Part shown: in pieces, positions 14,672 to 20,882 of the stretch
Layout of the letters: each line of letters begins with the position of its first letter
Numbering within the stretch: position 1 is the first letter of the stretch
Source of the DNA: JANXXV01 sp038200305
GTDB lineage: Bacteria; Acidobacteriota; Terriglobia; Bryobacterales; Bryobacteraceae
DNA length: 20,882 nt
Assembly: GCA_038200305.1 (NCBI GenBank)
Contig: JBBPYD010000081.1
Coordinates: forward strand, 1-20,882
Direction of reading: 5' to 3'
Program-made: the position numbers and the translations under genes
The notes under the pieces: generated by a model
The model's input: only the letters and a program-made list of their open reading frames with translations
What the model was told of the DNA's origin: nothing
The model's database searches: none

Positions 14672-16095
14672 GCGAGCATCTCCTTTATCACCGTACCCCC
14701 AAAGTCAGTCAGTTTTTCGTTGCGGCCGTTATGCAGGAACCAGAGACGGTTCTGGTCGAGACCCATTGTCTGCAGAATCGTCGCGTGAAAGTCGCGCATG
14801 GAATAACGCGAGCCAACTCCGTGAAGCCCCATCTCATCGGTCTCGCCAATGATCGTGCCGGGCTTGACGCCGCCCCCTGCGAACCACATGGTGAACCCGT
14901 GCGGGTTGTGATCGCGTCCGTCGCCGCCCTGTGACATGGGCAGACGGCCAAATTCGGCACCCCAGATGACCAGGGTGGAGTCGAGCAATCCGCGCTGCTT
15001 CAAATCTTTCAGCAAGCCCGCGACCGGAAGGTCTGTCATGCCGCACATCTTTTCGTGATTGCCGACAAGGTCCTTGTGGGCGTCCCATTGCACGGAGACA
15101 GGTCCGCCTCCGGAGTACAGTTGAACAAAGCGCACGCCGCGCTCGACCAGACGGCGAGCCAGCAGGCAGCGGGTTCCGAACTCATTCGTTCGCTTCTGAT
15201 CCAACCCATACAGTTTGCGGGTTGCTTCGGTCTCCTTCGATAGGTCCACCGCTTCCGGCGCGTGGCTCTGCATCCGGAACGCCAGTTCATAGGAACTGAT
15301 TCGCGCGGCCATCTCGGTGTCGTTATCCAGCGTGTCCATCTCATTCATGCGCTGCAGGAAGTCGAGAGTCCGTCTTTGACGCTGCGGAGTCATATCGTCG
15401 GGCGGGCGCAAATTAAGGATCGGGCTGGAACCGGACCTGAACACGGTGCCCTGATAAACGGCGGGCAGGAAGCCGGCACCCCAGCAAGGCGTGCCTCCTT
15501 CCGGTGTGCCCTCCGGTTGCGGCATCACCACGTAAGCGGGCAGGTTTTCGCTCTCGCTGCCAAGCCCGTAAGTGATCCACGATCCCATACTCGGATAGCC
15601 CATCAGAATGCGGCCCGTGTTGACCTGGTACATGGCGGGCGCATGCACGGTGCTATCCGTGTAGAAACTGCGAACGAAGCACATGTCATCCACACATTGG
15701 GCGATGTGGGGGAAAAGGGTGGAGACCTCGCGCCCGCACTGTCCATATTTGTTGAACTTCCAGGGGCTCCGTAAAAGCGGCGTATCGCCTTTCGTGAACT
15801 GGCTGACGATAGTGCCGTAGCTGGGCGGCAATTTCTGGCCGTTGAACTTTTCGAGCGCCGGCTTGGGGTCGAACGTATCCACCTGACTCGGTCCACCCAC
15901 CATAAACAGGAAGATGACGGACTTGGCTTTGCCTGGAATCTGTTGCGGCTTCGCGGCAAGCGGATTGACCCGCTCAGCGGCATTCAGAGGGACATCCAGA
16001 AGTGAGGCAAGGGCAAGCGAACCGAAGCCATGGGCTGCGCGGGCCAGGACGTCGCGGCGCGTGAGGGCAGGACGAATGTGAGGATTATGGGACAT
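14668..16095 (-). CDS. Tat-exported DUF1501 protein (alkaline-phosphatase/sulfatase-like fold)
   Basis: A 475-residue protein opening with a twin-arginine signal: ALTRRDVLARAA (R13-R14) followed by FGSLALASLL. This predicts folded export by Tat. The body is a DUF1501 domain, distantly like the sulfatase/alkaline phosphatase superfamily. Landmarks are FLFMVGGPSQVDTFDPKP near residues 62-79 and, in the C-terminal half, WGAEFGRLPMSQ and GRDHNPHGFTMWFAGGG. The start at 16095 is chosen because it places the Tat motif at the N-terminus. The open frame continues to 16338 but lies wholly within the DUF1553 gene and has no family resemblance. The chosen ATG overlaps the DUF1553 stop by 11 bases. DUF1501 and DUF1553 genes are typically paired; the enzymatic role is unknown. 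Confidence 0.92.
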   Translation of the reverse strand: MSHNPHIRPALTRRDVLARAAHGFGSLALASLLDVPLNAAERVNPLAAKPQQIPGKAKSVIFLFMVGGPSQVDTFDPKPALEKFNGQKLPPSYGTIVSQFTKGDTPLLRSPWKFNKYGQCGREVSTLFPHIAQCVDDMCFVRSFYTDSTVHAPAMYQVNTGRILMGYPSMGSWITYGLGSESENLPAYVVMPQPEGTPEGGTPCWGAGFLPAVYQGTVFRSGSSPILNLRPPDDMTPQRQRRTLDFLQRMNEMDTLDNDTEMAARISSYELAFRMQSHAPEAVDLSKETEATRKLYGLDQKRTNEFGTRCLLARRLVERGVRFVQLYSGGGPVSVQWDAHKDLVGNHEKMCGMTDLPVAGLLKDLKQRGLLDSTLVIWGAEFGRLPMSQGGDGRDHNPHGFTMWFAGGGVKPGTIIGETDEMGLHGVGSRYSMRDFHATILQTMGLDQNRLWFLHNGRNEKLTDFGGTVIKEMLA

Positions 16096-18253
16096 ACAGG
16101 AACTCATTTCGATTGAAAAGCGCCAGACAGAAATCCGGCAGCGTACCACCGGATTTGAAGAAGCTTTTCGCCAGTTGACTTTCTTCCTTTCTTGGCGTCC
16201 GCGATAGAACCAGCGGCCAGGCCGTATTGATTGCGCAACCGCGATCTTTGCCACACGATTTTTCCAGACGCGCGGCGAACTCATGTGACACGGTCTCCAT
16301 AAAGCTGGAGTTGAACAGCGACAGGGCTTGCAGCGCATGTGTGGAGACGGGACGCGCTGGGCATGACGTGATGTCGTCCGGCTGATCGAACGCGGAGAAA
16401 AACGGCAGGCGCACGCTGCGCTTGTTATACAGGTAAATTCCGCGCCGGTTCTGCACGTTCTTATCGGGACTCACAGGCCACAAGCCATCGCGTTCGGCCT
16501 CAGTGAAGATGAGATCGTAAACTTCAGGTTCGATTGGGATTCGGACGGGCCTTCCGCCCAGTTGCGGGTTCAACGTCCCGGAAATAGCCAGCGTGGCATC
16601 GCGAATCATTTCAGCGTCAAACCGTTTGCGATTCATACGCCAGAGCAGGCGATTATCGGGATCGAGCTTGGATTTTGCTTGGTCGATTTCCGATGACTGT
16701 TGGTACACACTTGACGTGACAATCAGCCGGTCTATCGTCTTAACACTCCAGCTTTGCGCTATGAATTCGGAGGCGAGCCAGTCCAGCAGTTCGTGCTTCT
16801 CGGGTTTATCGCCCATCGCGCCGAAATCGTTAGGCGTCCGGACCATGCCGTACCCCATTCGGAACTGCCAAATCCGGTTGACCATCACGCGGGCCGTGAG
16901 GGGATTTGCTGGCGAAGCAATCCAGTTTGCTAGAGCGGTACGGCGCCCCGAGGATGCCAGTGGAATCTCGTAGCCTGCCTTAATCACGCTGGGAACTTGG
17001 GGATCGACGGGATCGAGTGGGCTGTGTGGATCGCCAAGACGAAGCACGTAACTTTGCGGCGCGGGCTCGCCTGTATTGACGAAAGCGTAGGCCGTAGGTA
17101 GAAGATCGGGAGCGGTGGACTCGATGTGGTGAAGCTGTTCGCGCAATTTGCCGCGCCGGGCTTTCTCTTCAGCCGGCATGGCGGCAACCACTTCGTCCCA
17201 GGTGGGCTTGATCTGTGTCTCCGCGTTTGCCGCCAGCGTCTTCTGCTCTGGCGTGCGGTGGTCCTTGGCGATATTGAGAGCTTCCAGGAGTTTTGGGTCC
17301 AGCTTGTCTTTGCGTTCTTCCTTGATCGTGTCCTCGTATGGCTTGGCCAGAGATTTGAGCGCGGCTTCAATGGGGGCCAGACGTTCCTTGTAAGCCGCTT
17401 GCGCAGCTTCCCAGGCAGACTTTTCAGACGGCGTGGCGATTTCTACTTCCTTGCCTTTTGCCCCGGCAAACACGGCCTGCAGGCGATAGAAATCGGCCTG
17501 CAGGATGGGATCGAATTTATGGTTGTGGCAGCGCGCGCAATTGACCGTCATGCCCAGATATGCCTGGCCGACATTGGTGGCAATCTCCGTCAACACCTCC
17601 TGGCGGCTTTCTTCCGGATCGATGTTTCCGCCAACCACATGTTCGGAACTCGCCCGCAGATACCCGGTGGCGATGAGTGCTTCCTTGCTGTCAGGAAACA
17701 TCTCTTCACCGGCGATCTGTTCCTTGATGAAGCGATCGTACGGCTTGTCCTCATTGAATGCTTTGACTACGTAGTCGCGATAGCGCCACGCATGCGGACG
17801 ATCTTGATCCAGCTCAAAGCCATTGGTATCGGCGTAGCGAACAACGTCGAGCCACTTGGAGGCCCAGCGTTCGCCGTAGTGCGGCGAAGCGAGCAGGCGG
17901 TCGACCACCTTTTCATAAGCATCGGACGATCTGTCTTTCAGAAACAACGCTACTTCATCGGGCGTAGGCGGTAGGCCGGTGAGATCGTACGTAACGCGCC
18001 GAATGAGCTGTGTGCGGTCCAAAGGCGCCGATGGAGTGAGTTGCTTCTCGTGCAACGTTCGAAGGATGAATGCATCGACAGGCGTACGGACCCATGTGTC
18101 TTGTATTGCCGGAACCGGGAGGTGGGTCACCGGCTGGAAAGCCCAGTACCGGCCACGCGCACCAATGAATGCCGCGTCCTTGTCGGCGGCAGCCCAGCCG
18201 GACCCCAATGCTCCAATAAGCAATAGCGCCGGGGCAATGCTCTTAACCGTCAT
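16085..18253 (-). CDS. Secreted DUF1549/DUF1553 protein
   Basis: A 722-residue exported protein with a signal peptide (APALLLIGALGSGWAAA). It carries a DUF1549 domain (about 57-260) with the typical stretch LIRRVTYDLTGLPPTPDE, then a charged, probably helical linker (about 275-375), and a DUF1553 domain (about 435-690) with NPLTARVMVNRIWQ and DFGAMGDKPEKHELLDWLA. A C-x-x-C-H motif (C239-H243, CARCHNHKFDP) is present, as in many family members, and could bind haem or metal. The N-terminal planctomycete-type cytochrome domain found in longer relatives is missing. GAGG (18264-18261) seven bases before the ATG supports the start. It heads the operon DUF1553-DUF1501-ThuA-ADOP. Such pairs are abundant in polysaccharide-degrading Acidobacteriota and Planctomycetota, but the biochemical role is not known. 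Confidence 0.92.
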   Translation of the reverse strand: MTVKSIAPALLLIGALGSGWAAADKDAAFIGARGRYWAFQPVTHLPVPAIQDTWVRTPVDAFILRTLHEKQLTPSAPLDRTQLIRRVTYDLTGLPPTPDEVALFLKDRSSDAYEKVVDRLLASPHYGERWASKWLDVVRYADTNGFELDQDRPHAWRYRDYVVKAFNEDKPYDRFIKEQIAGEEMFPDSKEALIATGYLRASSEHVVGGNIDPEESRQEVLTEIATNVGQAYLGMTVNCARCHNHKFDPILQADFYRLQAVFAGAKGKEVEIATPSEKSAWEAAQAAYKERLAPIEAALKSLAKPYEDTIKEERKDKLDPKLLEALNIAKDHRTPEQKTLAANAETQIKPTWDEVVAAMPAEEKARRGKLREQLHHIESTAPDLLPTAYAFVNTGEPAPQSYVLRLGDPHSPLDPVDPQVPSVIKAGYEIPLASSGRRTALANWIASPANPLTARVMVNRIWQFRMGYGMVRTPNDFGAMGDKPEKHELLDWLASEFIAQSWSVKTIDRLIVTSSVYQQSSEIDQAKSKLDPDNRLLWRMNRKRFDAEMIRDATLAISGTLNPQLGGRPVRIPIEPEVYDLIFTEAERDGLWPVSPDKNVQNRRGIYLYNKRSVRLPFFSAFDQPDDITSCPARPVSTHALQALSLFNSSFMETVSHEFAARLEKSCGKDRGCAINTAWPLVLSRTPRKEESQLAKSFFKSGGTLPDFCLALFNRNEFLYVP

Positions 18254-18314
18254 GGTGGAACCTCGCGATCTCTTTCCTATTAGACATTATGCGTGGTTTA
18301 CTGGAGTAATTCCT
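18254..18314. promoter_or_regulatory. Divergent intergenic region between the DUF1553 operon and the cupin gene
   Basis: These 61 bases must contain the start signals for both divergent units. Both ribosome sites are clear: CCTC at 18261-18264 (GAGG on the minus strand) for the DUF1553 gene, and GGAG at 18303-18306, eight bases before the cupin ATG. The middle is AT-richer (cctattagacattatg, 18278-18293) and could hold -10 elements on either strand, but no pair with a good -35 box can be named. The arrangement suggests shared control of the two units; no clear operator dyad is visible. Confidence 0.45.
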
Positions 18315-18758
18315 ATGATCGTAGCCGATCTTTCACAAATTGCCGGACGTGTCTATCCTGCGCGCCGGCGCACGCAAAATCTTGTTGGGGGCGCCAGCCC
18401 TATTCAAGCGGGTAGTTTTTCAATGGGGTACGTGACGCTGGAACCGAACGGGGGCCAAGTCCCCTGGCACAACCAGGAACAGGAAGAGATCTACTTCTTG
18501 ATCGAGGGTACAGCCGAAATGTGCCTGGGCGAAGAGCGATCGGTTCTGAGCGGCGGGCAGGCCGTCTACATCCCATCGGGTATCTTTCATCAATTGACGA
18601 ATATCGGTGCTACACCCTGCCGTATGATGTATTGTTACGGACCGGCCGGCGATGTAGCGCACTGGCGCCAGGAACTGGACGGCACCTTGCCGCGCGCCGG
18701 CGCCGGCGTGCCGCCGCTTCCGGAAGGGGCGCGGCCGCAGTGCATAAATTCAGAATGA
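18315..18758 (+). CDS. Small single-domain cupin protein
   Basis: A 147-residue cytoplasmic protein with one cupin beta-barrel. The first cupin motif reads GGQVPWHNQEQEEIYFLIEG, giving the first histidine and the later glutamate, but glutamine where the second histidine of H-x-H usually stands. The second motif is complete: GGQAVYIPSGIFHQLTNIG with P-x-G, H and N. Such proteins act as sugar isomerases or epimerases, dioxygenases or ligand sensors, and the activity cannot be named. The ATG at 18315 is preferred because of the GGAG at 18303-18306 and the match to cupin length; the frame upstream is open but lies inside the divergent DUF1553 gene. Its TGA overlaps the dehydrogenase ATG (ATGA), so the two are translationally coupled and probably act in one pathway. 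Confidence 0.85.
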   Translation: MIVADLSQIAGRVYPARRRTQNLVGGASPIQAGSFSMGYVTLEPNGGQVPWHNQEQEEIYFLIEGTAEMCLGEERSVLSGGQAVYIPSGIFHQLTNIGATPCRMMYCYGPAGDVAHWRQELDGTLPRAGAGVPPLPEGARPQCINSE

Positions 18759-19915
18759 GCGAACGAACAATTCACAACATCGGCATTATCATGAACGGCG
18801 TTACGGGGCGCATGGGCTTGAACCAGCACCTCCAGCGATCCATCCACGCCATCATCCAACAAGGCGGCGTCCGTACCCCGGACGGCGAAATCATCATGCC
18901 GCGCCCTCTTCTGATAGGCAGGAATGCGATAAAACTGCAAGAGATCGCCGCTGAATTTGGCGGCCTTCCGTGGTCTACCGATCTCGACGGCGCGCTTCGA
19001 GATCCGGCGTATTCGATCTACTTCGATGCGCAAACGACCGACCGGCGCGCCGAAGCCGTTAGTAAAGCCATTCGCGCCGGCAAGCACATCTACTGCGAAA
19101 AGCCGACAGCGGATACTGTGGACACCGCGTTGGCGTTGTATCGCGAAGCACAGAAGGCCGGAGTGAAGCATGGCGTGGTGCAAGACAAGCTATGGCTGCC
19201 GGGCATGATGAAACTGAGGACCCTGCGCGACCTTGGTTTTTTTGGCGACATCCTTTCGGTTCGCGGCGAGTTCGGTTATTGGGTCTTCGAAGGCGACGTG
19301 ATCCCAGGGCAGCGCCCTTCCTGGAATTACCGGAAAGAGGACGGCGGTGGAATCATCATCGATATGTTGTGCCACTGGCGTTACGTGCTGGATAATCTGT
19401 TCGGCGCTGTGAAGGCAGTGTCGTGCCTGGGCGCAACGCATATCCCGCGGAGATGGGACGAAACTGGACGACCGTATCAGGCCACGGCGGACGACTCTGC
19501 GTACGCGACGTTTCAACTTGAGAACGGCATCATTGCGCACTTCAATTCGTCGTGGTGCGTGCGGGTGCGGCGCGACGATCTGTTAACCATTCAGGTGGAC
19601 GGCACTAAGGGCTCGGCAGTGGCGGGTCTGCGGGATTGCTGGATTCAGCCTTATGGTTCCACACCGAGGCCGGTCTGGAATCCCGACGTCGAGAGTCCGC
19701 TGAATTATTTCGAGCAATGGCAAAAAGTGCCGGAGCAGACATCGTTCGATAATGCGTTCAAGCGGCAATGGGAGCTTTTTCTGCTTTACGTTTTGAAAGG
19801 CGGCACATTCCGCTGGGATCTGCTGGAAGCCGCAAAGGGCGTGCAACTGGCGGAGAAGGGAATCGAGTCGTGGAGCAAGCGTTGCTGGGTGGACGTCCCT
19901 GCGCTGGAAAAGTAG
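18755..19915 (+). CDS. Gfo/Idh/MocA-family NAD(P)-dependent oxidoreductase
   Basis: A 386-residue cytoplasmic dehydrogenase. The N-terminal Rossmann fold begins IGIIMNGVTGRMG, a G-x-x-G-x-x-G dinucleotide site. The hallmark EKP motif follows in GKHIYCEKPTADTVDTALAL. The C-terminal part carries the family's alpha/beta substrate domain, with GGGIIIDMLCHWRYVLDNLF, whose D and H sit where the catalytic residues of this superfamily usually lie. Members oxidise or reduce sugars, inositols and related polyols. There is no Tat signal, so this copy is cytoplasmic, unlike many Solibacter relatives. The start is the ATG overlapping the cupin stop; the frame is open further upstream inside the cupin gene, but those residues are arginine-rich and unrelated. 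The likely substrate is a sugar or keto-sugar, judging only from the neighbours. Confidence 0.9.
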   Translation: MSERTIHNIGIIMNGVTGRMGLNQHLQRSIHAIIQQGGVRTPDGEIIMPRPLLIGRNAIKLQEIAAEFGGLPWSTDLDGALRDPAYSIYFDAQTTDRRAEAVSKAIRAGKHIYCEKPTADTVDTALALYREAQKAGVKHGVVQDKLWLPGMMKLRTLRDLGFFGDILSVRGEFGYWVFEGDVIPGQRPSWNYRKEDGGGIIIDMLCHWRYVLDNLFGAVKAVSCLGATHIPRRWDETGRPYQATADDSAYATFQLENGIIAHFNSSWCVRVRRDDLLTIQVDGTKGSAVAGLRDCWIQPYGSTPRPVWNPDVESPLNYFEQWQKVPEQTSFDNAFKRQWELFLLYVLKGGTFRWDLLEAAKGVQLAEKGIESWSKRCWVDVPALEK

Positions 19916-19999
19916 GTGCAGGCAGCGCGTGCGAAACGCAGCGAATCCCAGAATCGGACACTTATGTGATGCAGCTTAACTATACTGGGCCGCGCCGGA

Positions 20000-20031
20000 A
20001 CCGGAATTGGGTTTGTTTGTGCAATTTCGGT
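20000..20031. repeat. Hairpin copy 1 of the CCGGAATTG family, possible terminator
   Basis: The left arm accggaattg (20000-20009) pairs with caatttcggt (20022-20031) at nine of ten positions, around a 12-base loop rich in gtttg. A run of T (tttt, 20031-20034) follows on the plus strand, so this copy could also end the cupin-dehydrogenase transcript. The T-run is short and the stem loop large, so the terminator reading is weak. Confidence 0.5.
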
Positions 20032-20133
20032 TTTGATTTGCCGGGTGACGCCTCAATAGTTCAAGAATACGAAACGCAGCCAATCCCAATATCGAACATG
20101 TAAGGTAGGTCACTCCGCCAGCCGGAGTGGAAG

Positions 20134-20162
20134 CGGAATTGGGTTTGTTTGTGCAATTCCGG
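20134..20162. repeat. Hairpin copy 2 of the CCGGAATTG family
   Basis: The left arm cggaattg (20134-20141) pairs perfectly with caattccg (20154-20161); the loop is the same gtttg-rich 12 bases as in copy 1. Compared with copy 1, the right arm carries a C that restores perfect pairing, while the left arm has lost its outer C. The identical core and differing flanks argue for a shared repeat rather than chance. Confidence 0.65.
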
Positions 20163-20184
20163 TAACGCCCGGAGCCCCGCTGGA

Positions 20185-20218
20185 CACCGGAATTGGCTTT
20201 GATCGTACAATTCCGGTG
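20185..20218. repeat. Hairpin copy 3, perfect 11-bp arms, different loop
   Basis: caccggaattg (20185-20195) is exactly complementary to caattccggtg (20208-20218). The 12-base loop gctttgatcgta differs from copies 1 and 2 while its length is kept. Conserved arms and loop length with changing loop sequence suggest the folded structure, not the primary sequence, is what is maintained. Confidence 0.7.
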
Positions 20219-20405
20219 CGCACTTACAACTGCATATTCGATTGTCATAGACCTTGTGACAGAGCCTCTCACGAGGATGCCTGGATTCCCGTACCTGCGT
20301 TGAGTTTACATGGATTATTCGATGGGACAAAACGGGTAGCGGCCGGGAGCCATTATTTTGAGCTACTTAGGACTGTAAAATAGTTGTGAATCGCCACGGC
20401 CGGAG
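20219..20405. other. Non-coding stretch, no gene recognised
   Basis: About 190 bases without a credible reading frame. It contains an AT-rich segment (cattattttgagc to actgtaaaatagttg, about 20351-20387) in which taaaat at 20376-20381 could be a -10 box, but no matching -35 is evident. It separates the hairpin cluster from the transposase relic and may include the degraded left part of that element. Confidence 0.4.
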
Positions 20406-20678
20406 CCACAACGCTATCCGCGGCGCATGCTGGTCCAGAACGGCTAGCGGTTTCCCGCAAGAAAGATTGCTTTCTCACTGGCTTGTTCTATCGCGTTGCC
20501 AGCAGCCGGGGCATCAAACGAGCGTGCATGGCCGTGGGGCCACCGCATATTGACTATCGCCTACTTCATCATCCGCGATGGCGTTGAATACCGGGAAGCT
20601 GGCAAAGATTATTTCGACCGGCAAAATCCGGAGAAAACGGCGCGCCGGCTCACCCAACGGCTGGAACGGATTGGCGGG
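20406..20678 (+). mobile_element. Degenerate IS110-family transposase C-terminus (relic)
   Basis: Joined across breaks, the translation resembles the C-terminus of IS110/IS116/IS902-type transposases. Segment 1 (20406-20444) reads RRMLVQNG and then hits a TAG. Segment 2 (20447-20539) gives VSRKKDCF, then FYRVASSRGIKRACMAVG. Segment 3 (20541-20678) gives HRILTIAYFIIRDG, YREAGKDYFDRQNP and ARRLTQRLERIG. One frame change falls at 20445-20447 with the stop, and a one-base insertion falls near 20537-20540 in the run ggggcc. The N-terminal DEDD catalytic domain is absent and no terminal repeats are visible, so the element is dead. It ends just before the PadR fragment, which has lost its normal start, suggesting the relic arrived in or beside that gene's 5' end. 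Confidence 0.75.
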
Positions 20679-20709
20679 AACAGCTTATGCTCTTGTTGGC
20701 GGCCTAAAC

Positions 20710-20882
20710 GAATCCAAAGCTGACGTGCTGCAAGGTACGCCGGATCTTCTTGTTCTAAACACGCTCCATACCATGGGGCCGATGCATGGTTACGGCATCG
20801 CGCAACGAATCCAACAGATCTCGGAGAATGTGCTTCACTCAACCAAAGCACTCTGTACCCGGCTCTGTTGCGGCTCGAACAA
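20710..20882 (+). pseudogene. PadR-family regulator fragment (acidobacterial type), frameshifted, runs off the window
   Basis: From 20710 the frame reads ESKADVLQGTPDLLVLNTL, then GPMHGYGIAQRIQQISENVL, the winged-helix start of acidobacterial PadR regulators (TIGR03433 type). At 20836-20838 the frame breaks. Skipping one missing base after cttca restores LNQSTLYPALLRLEQ to the window edge, which is the expected continuation (the codon was probably CAG, now CA). No ATG with a ribosome site precedes it; GTG at 20725 is the only near start. GTP in place of the usual GTL is a further unusual change. PadR proteins repress neighbouring transporters, in this phylum often ADOP permeases. With a lost start and a frameshift this copy is probably inactive, unless the frameshift is a sequencing error. 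Confidence 0.78.

Larger units (their letters stand above)
19932..20218. repeat. Degenerate tandem repeat (~130-138 bp unit) carrying three related hairpins
   Basis: Unit 1 begins at 19932 and unit 2 at 20070, both with cgaaacgcag followed by a similar 20-base stretch (aatcccag/aatcggac against aatcccaa/tatcgaac). Each unit contains a hairpin with arms of the type ccggaattg / caattccgg. The 25 bases 20002-20026 and 20134-20158 are identical. A third hairpin follows at 20185-20218. All reading frames give only short spurious peptides such as NCTNKPNS. The cluster fills the space after the dehydrogenase stop. It is best explained as a dispersed palindromic repeat family with partial tandem copying. 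Confidence 0.7.

Noticed and set aside
16096..16338. N-terminal extension of the DUF1501 gene to 16338
   Set aside because: It lies wholly within the DUF1553 gene, is cysteine/arginine-rich, and would bury the Tat signal 80 residues inside the protein.
17126..17974. 282-codon plus-strand frame inside the DUF1549/DUF1553 gene
   Set aside because: Antisense shadow without recognisable domain; the opposite strand has clear DUF1549 motifs here.
19932..20330. Reverse-strand small proteins with repeated NCTNKPNS / ELxxQTQF motifs, or a CRISPR array
   Set aside because: The repeated peptide comes from the palindromic DNA repeat. Repeat units are unequal and too far apart, and spacers are themselves partly repeated, unlike a CRISPR array.

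Overview
The window looks like chromosomal DNA of an acidobacterium of the Candidatus Solibacter / Bryobacterales type. Three family-level markers support this. There is an 802-residue 'duplicated orphan' MacB/FtsX permease (the acidobacterial ADOP type, TIGR03434). There are remains of the Solibacter-type C-terminal domain TIGR03437. There is a fragment of an acidobacterial-type PadR regulator (TIGR03433). The DUF1549/DUF1553 plus DUF1501 plus ThuA gene set is also common in Acidobacteriota and Planctomycetota. I see no rRNA, tRNA, CRISPR array, replication origin or intact mobile element.

Layout. 1-314: non-coding DNA with a cluster of GGAAA...TTTCC hairpins. 315-2396 (+): secreted TPR protein and a MacB-type permease, with no ATPase in the window. 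2409-4048 (-): a serine beta-lactamase-family hydrolase lying between two remains of TIGR03437 genes (a 9-codon tail and a nonsense-interrupted domain). 4055-9147 (-): GH63-type glucosidase, acetyl-CoA synthetase and DinB protein, closely spaced and probably one operon. 9239-10723 (+): class I-like xylose isomerase with all active-site residues, then a small DUF2905 membrane protein; a 19-bp dyad sits in the divergent promoter region. 10736-11293 (-): signal peptidase I. 11380-18253 (-): a compact operon in transcription order DUF1549/DUF1553 protein, Tat-secreted DUF1501 protein, ThuA-like protein, ADOP permease, with overlapping starts and stops at the first two junctions. 18315-19915 (+): divergent cupin and Gfo/Idh/MocA dehydrogenase, overlapping by ATGA. 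19932-20218: a decayed ~130-bp repeat carrying three related hairpins. 20406-20882: a broken IS110-family transposase C-terminus running into a frameshifted PadR gene that continues past the window.

How it may work together (inference). GH63, xylose isomerase, Gfo/Idh/MocA, ThuA and the secreted DUF1553/DUF1501 pair all suit carbohydrate use. Acetyl-CoA synthetase would recover acetate. The most coherent poorly characterised unit is the divergent pair of operons around 11380-19915: a secreted DUF1553/DUF1501/ThuA module plus an orphan permease, facing a cupin/dehydrogenase pair. Oxidation-dependent sugar processing at the cell envelope is a reasonable hypothesis, but nothing in the sequence proves a substrate. 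Both edges of the window are repeat-rich and decayed, so the interior is mostly stable, intact genes flanked by relic DNA.
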